Position numbers and translations under genes: made by a program. 58,125 bases of DNA from Pelatocladus maniniholoensis HA4357-MV3 (GTDB lineage: Bacteria; Cyanobacteriota; Cyanobacteriia; Cyanobacteriales; Nostocaceae). This document shows, one piece after another, positions 1-8,700 of this stretch. Numbering within the stretch: position 1 is the first letter of the stretch; every line of letters starts with the position of its first letter. The stretch is taken from NCBI GenBank assembly GCA_019359115.1, contig JAHHHW010000091.1, forward strand, positions 1 to 58,125, in the 5' to 3' direction. The notes beneath the pieces were generated by a model that was not told where the DNA came from, did not search any database, and worked only from the letters and a program-made list of their open reading frames with translations.

Positions 1-337
1 TGACTCTTTTACGTGGGGACAGTGGGACAGACTCCACCGGGAGAGTTGGCTCTCCACTCATTTTGAAAGGATTTGTTTCATCCTTTAACACTCAACTTCT
101 ACATCGCACCGCTATATCTACGCCTAATCGTTTTGATTCATTGCTCTAATTTACTATGTCAAAAATTTAGGGTTGTCACTTCAACTCATAACTGGAGTTT
201 ATGATTTTAGTCTTTAACATCTTCATTTATTTATCTCAGACGAATCTCCCTACCTGGAGGTCTTATTGCTCCTTATTGACAATAGCTTTGAATGCCATTT
301 TTGTTGATTCATGGCTACTCAAATGTCTTTTTTGACT
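1..337. other. Leading non-coding stretch, nothing recognised
   Basis: No convincing coding frame, RNA gene or long repeat was seen here. The stretch is AT-rich with scattered stops in every frame. It lies downstream of the minus-strand genes that follow and probably holds their 3' flank. Confidence 0.4.
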
Positions 338-616
338 TCAGATGTTTGTTTTTATTCTTACTTCCTTTTTTCTCTCAGTATTTTCTCTCTGTGACACTTG
401 AGGGTGCGGAAGGTGGGTTTTATCAGTAGCACTTTCTCTGACCAGTTCCGAAGCCAAAGTCATTTTTTGAATGATTGGTGCTAAAGCTTGCTCTGTTGGT
501 TGATGGGATTCAAAAGTCAGTAGTTCGACCGCCTGCTGTATCAGTTCTGGCTGTGGCAAATATCTAAGATGCGCTGTGATTCGGCTTTGTACATCCCTTA
601 TGAAAATCCTGGCCAA
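338..616 (-). CDS. Small unrecognised ORF (92 aa), doubtful
   Basis: This open frame begins with TTG and has no family I recognise. It lies 57 bp downstream of the AAA/WD40 gene on the same strand. The product would be hydrophilic, with a Lys/Arg/Glu-rich C-terminus and no membrane segment or signal peptide. The sequence just upstream, in another frame, reads a short basic stretch (KRSGRGRPRWPGFS) before a stop, so this may be the tail of a frameshifted, decayed gene rather than a working one. Confidence that it is translated is low. Confidence 0.22.
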   Translation of the reverse strand: MARIFIRDVQSRITAHLRYLPQPELIQQAVELLTFESHQPTEQALAPIIQKMTLASELVRESATDKTHLPHPQVSQRENTERKKEVRIKTNI

Positions 617-673
617 CGTGGACGACCACGCCCAGAACGCTTGACTTGTCCTTGTTAAACTCCCTTTCGGGTG

Positions 674-3600
674 TCAATCGCATAAATGACGGTCTTCCTG
701 TTTGACATTTGCGCTATTTTGCAAATAGTCTTTGACCCAATTGCAACCTTGCATGAATAATTTCTCTGGGCTGGAATCAAAATCTAAATTCCAGAGAATG
801 GCATTACCCAGTGAATCTGATGAAGCTAGCAGCCGACCATCAGCATTGAAACTCAGACTTTTGACCCCAGCAGTATGACCACCAAGGGTTTGCAATACTT
901 CTCCCTTACGATTCCAAAGCTTGATTGTCATGTCTTCACTAGCCGTGACAATAGTCTGTCTATTAGAAGTGAAAACTAGAGCATTTACCTCACCCTCATG
1001 TCCCCGGAGAGTTAATAACTCTTTACCCTGTCGGTTCCACAGCTTAACTGTTTTATCCTTGCTAGTAGTAGCGATCGTCTGGCTATCGGAACTGAAACTA
1101 ACTGAATTTACTCCTGCCTGATGCCCGTGCAATGTTAATAATTCTTTACCATCCCGGCTCCAAAGTTTAGCTGTGCTGTCTTCGCTGGCGGTAGCAATAA
1201 TTTGACCATCGGGGCTGAAACTCACACTCCTTACACCTGCTTGATGTCCCCGTAGAGTCAACAATTCTTTACCTTTGAGATTCCATAATTTGACGGTTGT
1301 ATCCCAACTGGCACTGGCAATAATCTGACTATCAGGGCTAAAACTAACGCTTCTTACATCCCCCTGATGACCCCGCAATGTTGCCAATTCCTGACCAGCT
1401 AGATTCCACAGTTTAATAGTTTTGTCTCGGCTGCTAGTGGCAATGAATTTGCCATTAGGACTGAATTGTAAACTTCTCAATGTATCGTCATGACCGCCAA
1501 GTTTCGTTAGTAGTTGTCCCTGTAGGTTCCACAGTTTAGCCATAGTATAGCGACCAGCAGTACCAAGGATCTGACCATCAGGACTAAAACTAACACTTGC
1601 AGCAGCAGCTTCACCAAGATTGAGTATGAAAGGGTGAGATTTAGTGTCCAAATTCCACAGTCTTACCATCCCATTCTCACCACTACTCGCAAGCAGCTGA
1701 CCATCCTTACTAAAGTTGACACCCCAAACTGCATCTGTATGACCTTGGAGAACTTCCAATTGTTTTCCTTGGCGATTCCAGAGTCGCACAGTTTTGTCCC
1801 AGCCAGCAGTAGCAATGGTCTGACCATCGCGGTTGAATACTACACTACCAACTGTATCAGTATGTCCATGCAGGGTTACTAGTTCTTTTCCTTCTAAATT
1901 CCAGAGTTTTGCGGTTTTGTCCTTACTGGCAGTGGCAATTATTTTACCATTCCTACTGAAATTAACATACATTACCCAATCGCGATGTCCCTTGAGCGTC
2001 AATAGTTCTTGACCATCAAGGCTCCAAACCTTTGCAGTACCATCCCGACTCGCAGTAGCAATCATTCTTCCTTTGGGACTAAAACTAATCGCCACAGCAG
2101 GTGCATTATGGGTATGGAATGATCGCAATTCTTTACCTTCCAAATTCCATAACCGCATTGTGCCATTCCACTCCATCCCCGCCACCATCCTGCTATCGGG
2201 GCTGAAGCCTACGCACGCTACCCAATCCTTGTGAGGTAAAGTGAGAAGTTCTCGACCATCTTCAACACGCCAAACCTTAACAGTTTTATCTCGACTGGCG
2301 CTAACCAACATTTTACCATCCGGGCTAAAATTAACACTCCACACCCCATCAGTATGTCCTCGGAGGGTATGAAGTAGCTTACCATCACGTTGCCAAATTT
2401 TCACTGTCTTGTCCCAACTAGCAGAAGCAAGCTTCTGCCCATCTGGGCTAAATTTTACCCGTGTGACCACATCTGTATGCTCCACTAGGCGGTTACTTTC
2501 GCGTACCCAGTAAATAGACTGCCGTAGCGCCTTTTCTACCTGTACTTTTAAGTCTGTGTCCGCATTATTCCATCCCATTTGGTTTAATTTCATACTTGCT
2601 TTCATACTTGCAAGCAAAGCATCTAAGTTATGATTAGACTCAAAAGCAGCTTCTGATGAAAGAGTGAGCGCTTTAATCTCACCAATAGTTACCTGTCGTT
2701 TTTGTTGTGCTGTTTGCCATGTCAGCAATCCTGACAGTCCTACTAAAGTCACAGCTACTACTGAAAGCACCGATAACCCTATCAGTCCGCGCCGAATGGT
2801 TTTCTTCGCTTGCTGTTGGGCGTTCAGCAGAATTTGATTTGCTTGTTCGGATGTGCTGAGGGCATTTTGTACCTCTCGTTTATCGAGTTCCTCACTGGCA
2901 GCTAAAAACCGATAATCTTGGTTGCTTAAACTTTTTCCCCTTGCCCAAGCTTGAGCTTCTTTAAGCGCTTCTCCTCGCAGAAGATATGTTTCATTTTGAT
3001 AATCAGATGCTACCCAAGCATTCAGTAAATCTGCGTAAGTTCGCAGCTTCTTGAGTTGCTTTTCCACCCATTCACAGTTAAAAACCTCCTCATATATGCG
3101 GTTGTAAATCTGTAATACACCTTGTTGTTTAACAACTAATCCCGACAAAAGTAACTCTATTTTTTCTGGAGAATCATCCGCAGGGACACTACCATCTTGG
3201 AGAATTTGCTGATATAGTCCCAGCAGCCTGCTAGCGCGTTGTTCGTTGCTAAGTAAGCGATCGCGTATTGTTCTTAAATGCGGTGGTTCATCTTGGGCTG
3301 CCCAATTTTCAATAATACGCGATCGCACAATTGCAGATACTTGATCAGCAATCTCCTCATGCTGCGTTAATATCTCCCCCATCAACTTTTGCAGAAATGG
3401 ATATTGAGGAGTTGGAAATTCTTTGCTTTTCTCCCCATCTTCCTTCTGTGCTACCAACTGACATAGCTTCTGAGTTAAAAATGGCTGTCCTCCCGTCCAA
3501 GCCAGGATCTCCTTGAGTACCGACTTTGGATTTACCGAATCAGCCAGTCCTAGTTCTAATGGTTTTACTTCATGCAGACGGAAACCATTCAACTCAATCG

Positions 3601-4216
3601 CCCGACCGATATTAAAAGGTGTCCGGGTTTTATCTGCAATTAAATCTGAGGGGGTTGCTACTCCCAACAAAGCAAAAGTCAGGCGTTTATATTCATGACA
3701 AGAGCGAATCAGAGCAAAAAAATCATCAGTATTAAATGCTAAGCTGAGGGTACTGTCGATTTCATCGAAAAAAATCACAATCGGTTGGGCGATTAATTCT
3801 GGCAGTACGTTTTGCAGCAATTCCCCCAAGCGACCTACGGGTGATAAATCTTGTCGTTCTGCTAGCCAATTGCGGACGTTAATTTGGCTAGATAAACGGA
3901 AACTTCGCACCAGACGCATAATAATGTCAGCATACCATTGGTCTGGTGTAATGTTCTTGTTCCCAATCCCAGACAAGTCAACCGTTGCACAGGCAAAGCC
4001 ATCCTCTTGCAGTTGCTTCGCCACCTGTACCCGCAGGCTAGACTTCCCCATCTGGCGGCAGTTGAGAACGTAGCAAAAAGCACCTGCTTTCAAAGCCTGG
4101 TAGAGTTCTTGATCTGCCTGGCGCATGACATAGCTAAGTGCATCTACTGGCAGGCGACCACCAACTTGATATTCGTAGGGTGACAACAGTTCGTGCATTC
4201 TGATTGCCTGCGTCAT
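674..4216 (-). CDS. AAA-like ATPase with transmembrane segment and 14 WD40 repeats
   Basis: The 1180-residue protein has three parts. Residues about 15-440 form an AAA-like (AAA_35 type) domain with a Walker A variant [10 protein letters not shown] at 52-61 and a Walker [11 protein letters not shown] at 145-154. A single hydrophobic helix lies around 480-503. From about 580 to 1145 I count 14 WD40 repeats, most ending in KLW/RLW/KVW, enough for two seven-bladed propellers. The tail (CNWVKDYL and DRHLCD) is typical of cyanobacterial members. Such proteins are thought to be membrane-tethered signalling scaffolds; the partner is unknown. The ATG at 4216 is used; an in-frame ATG six codons on is possible. 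One copy of the shared left-block promoter box lies just upstream. Confidence 0.9.
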   Translation of the reverse strand: MTQAIRMHELLSPYEYQVGGRLPVDALSYVMRQADQELYQALKAGAFCYVLNCRQMGKSSLRVQVAKQLQEDGFACATVDLSGIGNKNITPDQWYADIIMRLVRSFRLSSQINVRNWLAERQDLSPVGRLGELLQNVLPELIAQPIVIFFDEIDSTLSLAFNTDDFFALIRSCHEYKRLTFALLGVATPSDLIADKTRTPFNIGRAIELNGFRLHEVKPLELGLADSVNPKSVLKEILAWTGGQPFLTQKLCQLVAQKEDGEKSKEFPTPQYPFLQKLMGEILTQHEEIADQVSAIVRSRIIENWAAQDEPPHLRTIRDRLLSNEQRASRLLGLYQQILQDGSVPADDSPEKIELLLSGLVVKQQGVLQIYNRIYEEVFNCEWVEKQLKKLRTYADLLNAWVASDYQNETYLLRGEALKEAQAWARGKSLSNQDYRFLAASEELDKREVQNALSTSEQANQILLNAQQQAKKTIRRGLIGLSVLSVVAVTLVGLSGLLTWQTAQQKRQVTIGEIKALTLSSEAAFESNHNLDALLASMKASMKLNQMGWNNADTDLKVQVEKALRQSIYWVRESNRLVEHTDVVTRVKFSPDGQKLASASWDKTVKIWQRDGKLLHTLRGHTDGVWSVNFSPDGKMLVSASRDKTVKVWRVEDGRELLTLPHKDWVACVGFSPDSRMVAGMEWNGTMRLWNLEGKELRSFHTHNAPAVAISFSPKGRMIATASRDGTAKVWSLDGQELLTLKGHRDWVMYVNFSRNGKIIATASKDKTAKLWNLEGKELVTLHGHTDTVGSVVFNRDGQTIATAGWDKTVRLWNRQGKQLEVLQGHTDAVWGVNFSKDGQLLASSGENGMVRLWNLDTKSHPFILNLGEAAAASVSFSPDGQILGTAGRYTMAKLWNLQGQLLTKLGGHDDTLRSLQFSPNGKFIATSSRDKTIKLWNLAGQELATLRGHQGDVRSVSFSPDSQIIASASWDTTVKLWNLKGKELLTLRGHQAGVRSVSFSPDGQIIATASEDSTAKLWSRDGKELLTLHGHQAGVNSVSFSSDSQTIATTSKDKTVKLWNRQGKELLTLRGHEGEVNALVFTSNRQTIVTASEDMTIKLWNRKGEVLQTLGGHTAGVKSLSFNADGRLLASSDSLGNAILWNLDFDSSPEKLFMQGCNWVKDYLQNSANVKQEDRHLCD

Positions 4217-4239
4217 TGATCAAAGGTTGACTGACTTTA

Positions 4240-4289
4240 TTTTTAGGGTTTGAGCGGTCAATTGTCGATGTAGAAAAGTTAAGGATTTT
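4240..4289 (-). promoter_or_regulatory. Shared-box promoter, copy A (AAA/WD40 gene)
   Basis: Read on the minus strand, the box at 4259-4289 contains CTTAACTTTTCTACATCGAC. Its TCGACA serves as -35, then 17 bp, then TAAAAA (4240-4245) as -10, 24 bp from the ATG. It matches four other copies at 4971-5001, 6770-6800, 6882-6912 and 8307-8337, all in the same orientation to their gene. The box is seen directly; promoter function is inferred from the repeated spacing. Confidence 0.65.
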
Positions 4290-4357
4290 GAAGACAGAGA
4301 GAACTTAGAATTATTAGGGATCGGAGATCGGGGATTAGGGAAGAGATTTTAATTAAT

Positions 4358-4669
4358 TCAAGACTGAGAGCGGGGTTGAAATCGCCAGTTAACAGCACGA
4401 GCCTGAGGATAGGGGCGTAAAGGTACAAGTTCAGAAATAGAAGTCAAATTATAGTTTTTGCCAGGAATGCGAAATCGCCATTTAACAGCACGGGGTTGGC
4501 GATAAGGACACTCCGGAGTAAGAAGACGCTCAAAGATCAAAGCACGGTAGATGAGTTTAATTTTCTTTGGTTCGCTAGCATCTGTAGAAGCTTCTACTTT
4601 GCAGATACTTGCTTCAGGTTTAAGAGGCTGGTTAGCTTGAGAATCTACCTCGCGATTAAATATTTGCAT
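4358..4669 (-). CDS. DUF4278-like protein (103 aa)
   Basis: The C-terminal part carries the words LIYRALIFER, PRAVKWRFRIPG and QARAVNWRF, which resemble the Y-R-G/W-R-F pattern of cyanobacterial DUF4278 proteins, here partly duplicated. The first 40 residues are unrelated and Glu/Lys-rich. It follows the next DUF4278 gene by 55 bp on the same strand and probably shares its transcript. No function is known for the family. There is no signal peptide or membrane segment. The duplicated WRF motif is unusual for this short family. Confidence 0.55.
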   Translation of the reverse strand: MQIFNREVDSQANQPLKPEASICKVEASTDASEPKKIKLIYRALIFERLLTPECPYRQPRAVKWRFRIPGKNYNLTSISELVPLRPYPQARAVNWRFQPRSQS

Positions 4670-4724
4670 AGTTTTAAATACACCTAAATGAATCAGTTCG
4701 TCTTATACAAGTTGTCAGCAAATT

Positions 4725-4910
4725 TCATCGCCAGTTGACGTAACTGATACCACGATACTTCAATTGGCGTGGTAACTGTTGTTGTTTTACAACTTTGGGT
4801 AAATGAAATCTCGCCTTTACACCTCTATAGAGACCAATTCTATATTCTTCGGTGATGTAAGTTTCATAAGGGTTAGATTCGTAATTGGCAGTTCGATAAG
4901 TTAGTTGCAT
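4725..4910 (-). CDS. DUF4278 protein (61 aa)
   Basis: This is a near full-length DUF4278 member. It has the N-terminal MQLTYR, a central LYRGVKARFHLP and the C-terminal LKYRGISY, in the order and spacing I know for the family. A ribosome-binding site (AGGAAAA) lies just ahead of the ATG. It is the first gene behind promoter copy B and is likely cotranscribed with the 103-residue relative downstream. The function of the family is unknown; members are small, soluble and restricted to cyanobacteria as far as I recall. Confidence 0.75.
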   Translation of the reverse strand: MQLTYRTANYESNPYETYITEEYRIGLYRGVKARFHLPKVVKQQQLPRQLKYRGISYVNWR

Positions 4911-4951
4911 AGTGTTTTCCTGCTAGGGAATGTATAACGCTTACATCTCTA

Positions 4952-5001
4952 CTTATAGGTTTGAGACAAACAATAGTCGATACAGAAAAGTTAAGGATTT
5001 T
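4952..5001 (-). promoter_or_regulatory. Shared-box promoter, copy B (DUF4278 pair)
   Basis: Minus-strand reading: box at 4971-5001 with CTTAACTTTTCTGTATCGAC, -35 TCGACT, 17 bp, -10 TATAAG (4952-4957). Two further GTTAAG words, 20 bp apart, lie upstream of the box, as would suit tandem response-regulator sites. Confidence 0.7.
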
Positions 5002-5081
5002 ATTGACTTAACTCTTGATTTCAATTCTTAACTTTTTACACATCAAGCTTCTCGTAGCTATAATCCCGCAAAAATTAACAC

Positions 5082-6713
5082 TTAAGACACCACACAGTTA
5101 TAAACATTGTCTACCTTGCCATAATCTAGCTTGACTATCCGGTCTGATAAATAAAAATATTGGTCGTCATGAGTAACCACTACCACAGTTTTACCTTTAT
5201 TTTTTAGCTCAGATAATAATTGTGTGTAAAAAAGCTTCTTAAATATAGGGTCTTGGTCTGAAGCCCATTCATCAAATACATAAATAGATCTATCTTCTAA
5301 ATAAGCAGTCAATAAAGCAAGACGTTTTCGCTGTCCTTGAGACAATAAGGTAGTCGAAAGTCTACCATTTTTAACTTGAACTTTTTTATCGAGTTGTAAT
5401 TTGACTAGATAATCATATATTTGCTCGTCAGCAATAGTTTTACCTAAATTAAATAAATTATCGAAGAGATAAAAATCGGAAAATACAACTGAAAAATGTT
5501 GGCGAAACCACTCTTGATTTTCTGTAGTAACTAATTTGCCATTGAGATAGATTTTTCCACTTTCAGGAATGTATAAACCAGTGATTAATTTAATAAGAGT
5601 AGACTTACCACTACCATTACCACCGACAATAAAAATAATTTCACCGCCTGAAACAGTCAAATCAATTGGGCCAAGAGTAAAAGCTGTATCTTCTGAGTCT
5701 TGATGATAGGTATGAGTGATACCCACAAATTCTAAACGGTGACAAAAATTATCTGCTTCATCCCAATTCATTAAATTACTTGCATAACAGTGATTGGACA
5801 ATGATATTTTGAGAGAATTAACCTTCTTTAAAGCAACAGTTGCTTTGCTGAAAGTAGGAATAGCACTCATCATGTAGTCTAAAGGTGAAAGCAGGTAGAG
5901 AATAGTCAGCGCATATCCAGATAAAATATGAATGGGGATAGTTTGGAGATTAGGCAGAGCAAAAATTACCAGTCCAACAACTACAAAGAATAAAATATTT
6001 CCCCAACTAGCAGCCGCTGCAAATATAGTCATCCCAACTACATTGTTACGCCGATATAATTGTGCAGTTTCTCTCAGTTCTTTCTTTAAAAATGTTTGTC
6101 GTCGCTGATAGTGAAGCTTCAGTTCTTTGCTTCCCTCAGCAATGCTCTGAAAATGATTAAATAATTTATCTTCTTGCTGACGAGCTAAAATAAAGAATGA
6201 GGTTGCTTTGTGTGCTACCTGTTGATAGCTAAATATTCCTAGTAGTAAAGAAATGACCACCAGCAAAAATATCGTTGGAGATAACCACAACAAATAAAAA
6301 AGGCAAGTCACTACAATAGTAATGTCAATACACAATGTAGGAATAACGTAAACCGTGTTAGAAATTGCCAAAACATCATCAGTTAGTGTAGCTAAAATGC
6401 GATGTTTTCCTAAACTCTCCAAATAATACAGTGGTGCAGCTAAAATTTTCTCACTCAAAATGAGTCGTAATTCTAAAATTGCTTTTTCTGCTAGATTTAT
6501 TAATAAATATTTAGAAATGATGTTAGTAATAAATTTTATAAAACAAAGACTGACAAAACTCCAAATTAATGCTGTCATCTGTGATGAATGATTAACTTGA
6601 GTGTTGATTGTAATAAGTAATCCAGCGGTGCTAACCCCACTTAATAAACCCATGAAGGCAGCAAGAATCAGGATTCTCCAAGAAGAACGTAACAGTAAAG
6701 TTATTAAGTTCAT
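5082..6713 (-). CDS. Cyclic-peptide/siderophore-type ABC exporter (SyrD/PvdE family)
   Basis: A 543-residue half transporter with the membrane part first. Six hydrophobic helices occupy about 1-290. The nucleotide-binding domain follows, with Walker A GGNGSGKST near 362, signature LSQGQRKRL near 455 and Walker B IYVFDEWAS near 476. The DEWASDQDP form of Walker B and the LSQGQRKR signature are typical of the SyrD/PvdE cyclic-peptide exporter family, which works as a homodimer in the inner membrane. No peptide synthetase adjoins it here, so its substrate is open. It diverges from the flavin monooxygenase and has the shared promoter box upstream. It need not belong to the NRPS cluster 24 kb away. 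Confidence 0.9.
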   Translation of the reverse strand: MNLITLLLRSSWRILILAAFMGLLSGVSTAGLLITINTQVNHSSQMTALIWSFVSLCFIKFITNIISKYLLINLAEKAILELRLILSEKILAAPLYYLESLGKHRILATLTDDVLAISNTVYVIPTLCIDITIVVTCLFYLLWLSPTIFLLVVISLLLGIFSYQQVAHKATSFFILARQQEDKLFNHFQSIAEGSKELKLHYQRRQTFLKKELRETAQLYRRNNVVGMTIFAAAASWGNILFFVVVGLVIFALPNLQTIPIHILSGYALTILYLLSPLDYMMSAIPTFSKATVALKKVNSLKISLSNHCYASNLMNWDEADNFCHRLEFVGITHTYHQDSEDTAFTLGPIDLTVSGGEIIFIVGGNGSGKSTLIKLITGLYIPESGKIYLNGKLVTTENQEWFRQHFSVVFSDFYLFDNLFNLGKTIADEQIYDYLVKLQLDKKVQVKNGRLSTTLLSQGQRKRLALLTAYLEDRSIYVFDEWASDQDPIFKKLFYTQLLSELKNKGKTVVVVTHDDQYFYLSDRIVKLDYGKVDNVYNCVVS

Positions 6714-6748
6714 GCCAACTCTTTTGTGATAGATAGTCTTGCTGTTTA

Positions 6749-6800
6749 TATATAGAAGTTGGATGATCGCAGTGTCGATACAGAAAAGTTAAGGAAATAG
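6749..6800 (-). promoter_or_regulatory. Shared-box promoter, copy C (ABC exporter)
   Basis: Minus-strand reading: box around 6770-6800 with CTTAACTTTTCTGTATCGAC, -35 TCGACA, 18 bp, -10 TATATA (6749-6754). Two GTTAAG words 13 bp apart lie further upstream (about 6812-6832), between this promoter and copy D. Confidence 0.7.
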
Positions 6801-6881
6801 GGATGAAAATGACTTAACTTACAAACTTAACAATTGAATAGAGGAGGTAGAAACGAGATTTCAGTAGATTGGCAACGGCTC

Positions 6882-6931
6882 AAATTCCCTAACTAATCTA
6901 CATCGACTATTGCAGCCCCACATTTTACAAA
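6882..6931 (+). promoter_or_regulatory. Shared-box promoter, copy D (flavin monooxygenase)
   Basis: Box at 6882-6912 on the plus strand. It is the most diverged copy (about 25 of 31 positions match copy B), ending in ATCGACTATTG as copy B does. The -35 TCGACT (6903-6908) is followed by 17 bp and a weak -10 TACAAA (6926-6931), 40 bp before the ATG. Confidence 0.6.
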
Positions 6932-6970
6932 GAAAGAGAACAGTTAAGATTTGCCATCAAAGTCAATTTT

Positions 6971-8254
6971 ATGAACGCTAAACTAGACGTGATCGTCATT
7001 GGGGCTGGTTTTTGCGGTATTACTGTAGCTGCAAGTTTAAAAAAATTTGGGATTAATAATTTTATTGTGATAGAGAAGGGTGAAACTGTCGCAACTATCT
7101 GGAAAAATGCCTACGAACGATTAGTTACTCAAAATCCTTATTTTACTCTACCTTTCTTTGAGGGCAAGGGAAAATATTCCACGTTTAAGACCAAAGATGA
7201 AATGGTGCAGTATTTAACAGAATATGCATATCATTTTCAAGTTGATTCTCATACTCGCTTTGGTGAGGAGGTGCAAAGTATTACCAAGATTTATAATCAA
7301 AATCAAACAGATAATTACTGGCAGATACAAACAACTAAAGACATTCTATACAGCAAGATTCTTGTTATATGTACTGGACTAAATAATGAACCTGTGATAC
7401 CAAACTTTTGTGGGCAAGAATGTTTTTCAGGGAGAATTATTCATAGTAGTGCCTATAAAAATGGTTTTTCTTATAAAAGTAAAAAAGTTTTAGTCATTGG
7501 TTCGGGAAATTCAGCAGCAGAAATAGCACTTGATTTATATGAACATGGTGCTGCTCGTGTAGATATGTTAATACGTGGTCAACGCTGGGTATTTCCTCTT
7601 TATCCGAGACTGCGATCGCTACAATATTGGTTATGGCGAAGCAGGTCATATTTTAAACAGTTGTTTAATCAAACTACAACAGATACGAGAATAGAAGCTA
7701 TGGAGAGAGCCATAGACTTTTCTCCAGAAGAATTACAAACATACATCAAGGAAACTGATAAATTTATTCAGCGTTTTGCTTTAGATTTGAGTGCATACTC
7801 TATCTATCCAGAAGATAAAGGGCCAATGGATGTGGAAGTTAATCAGGGTCGTGTCGCGTGGGTAGATAGAGGTACTGTCAAACAAATCAAAAAAGGAAAT
7901 ATTCAAGTAATCTCTAGTAATATTCAACAACTCACAAAAACAGGCGTAATTTTTGCCAATGGTGTAGCACAAGATTACGATGCAATTATTTTAGGTACTG
8001 GCTTTCGTCCTAGCATCAATAAAATATTGAGGCAGCCTGAATTGTATCTAAATGTGAATGATAGGTTATTACCAAAAACAGATAGTAAATGCCAATCTAT
8101 TGTTGATCCCACACTTTACTTTGTAGGCTTTGAGAAAATTGTAGGCGCATCCGCAACTTATGGATATTACGGTTGGTGTACAGGTAAAAGAATTGCCTTG
8201 CAATTGCTGGAAAGACCATTTTTATCGCATCAAAAATTGCAGATTCGCCTTTAG
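6971..8254 (+). CDS. FAD/NAD(P)-dependent flavin monooxygenase
   Basis: The 427-residue protein has an N-terminal FAD-binding GAGFCG motif at residues 11-16 and a second, NADPH-binding site GSGNSAAE near 176-183. A late ATG motif LGTGFRPS sits near 344-351. This is the layout of flavin-containing/Baeyer-Villiger-type monooxygenases, which insert oxygen into small organic or amino substrates. The substrate cannot be read from sequence. It diverges from the ABC exporter and both are preceded by the same box, so it may tailor a molecule that the exporter moves. The ribosome-binding site is weak. It could also be a YUCCA-like or lysine/ornithine-type N-oxygenase relative, but those have longer C-termini. 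Confidence 0.8.
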   Translation: MNAKLDVIVIGAGFCGITVAASLKKFGINNFIVIEKGETVATIWKNAYERLVTQNPYFTLPFFEGKGKYSTFKTKDEMVQYLTEYAYHFQVDSHTRFGEEVQSITKIYNQNQTDNYWQIQTTKDILYSKILVICTGLNNEPVIPNFCGQECFSGRIIHSSAYKNGFSYKSKKVLVIGSGNSAAEIALDLYEHGAARVDMLIRGQRWVFPLYPRLRSLQYWLWRSRSYFKQLFNQTTTDTRIEAMERAIDFSPEELQTYIKETDKFIQRFALDLSAYSIYPEDKGPMDVEVNQGRVAWVDRGTVKQIKKGNIQVISSNIQQLTKTGVIFANGVAQDYDAIILGTGFRPSINKILRQPELYLNVNDRLLPKTDSKCQSIVDPTLYFVGFEKIVGASATYGYYGWCTGKRIALQLLERPFLSHQKLQIRL

Positions 8255-8306
8255 TTAAGAGTGATGTTGTAAAAGTTAAGTCTCTAGTTAAGTTAGCTTC
8301 TAAATT

Positions 8307-8356
8307 TAATTCCTTAACTTTTCTGTATCGACTTTTACCTTGGCAAATTCTATAAA
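8307..8356 (+). promoter_or_regulatory. Shared-box promoter, copy E (lipoprotein-LamG operon)
   Basis: Plus-strand box at 8307-8337 with CTTAACTTTTCTGTATCGAC, -35 TCGACT (8328-8333), 17 bp, -10 TATAAA (8351-8356). Three GTTAAG words lie upstream at 8254, 8275 and 8287. The first ATG (8392) is 36 bp past the -10. Confidence 0.72.
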
Positions 8357-8391
8357 GATAACATCACACCTGTAATCAAGGAGTTGAACTG

Positions 8392-8571
8392 ATGAATCGT
8401 GTAATGAATTCTATGCACAATATGCGCCAGAACAGAATACTTACATTAGCCTTACCAATCAGCATTTTGTTATTGACACAAGCTTGTGCGCCACCTCCTT
8501 CTCGAATGATATCTACACAACCTAATGTAGATAATTCTGTGAACTATCCACTCAATCAAGCTGGTAATTAA
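8392..8571 (+). CDS. Small lipoprotein-like peptide (59 aa)
   Basis: A strong ribosome-binding site (AAGGAG, 8378-8383) precedes the ATG. The peptide has a basic N-terminus (residues 1-15), a hydrophobic stretch LALPISILLLTQA and then Cys33 followed by a Pro-rich segment. That is the layout of a lipoprotein signal, although the lipobox (TQA-C) is not canonical. The mature part would be only about 27 residues. It is the first gene after promoter copy E and lies 129 bp ahead of the giant LamG gene, so it may be its membrane-linked partner. I recognise no family. Confidence 0.6.
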   Translation: MNRVMNSMHNMRQNRILTLALPISILLLTQACAPPPSRMISTQPNVDNSVNYPLNQAGN

Positions 8572-8700
8572 ATTTATCTAAGTTTTCCCGGCTGTAGTTA
8601 TTCCAAATCATAGAACTTACACAAAATTTTTAAGTGTAAGTTCTTGACACCGAAACTGTTTGAATCCCCATTATCTGAACTAATAACTAGGAGAAAAAAT

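Noticed and set aside
5082-6713. The SyrD/PvdE-type exporter as transporter of the NRPS product
   Set aside because: It is 24 kb away, under a different promoter type, and the cluster has its own exporter (44524-45780).
8644-8700. Upstream TTG start of the giant LamG gene
   Set aside because: The ATG at 8701 has AGGAG at the right distance; the TTG has no binding site.
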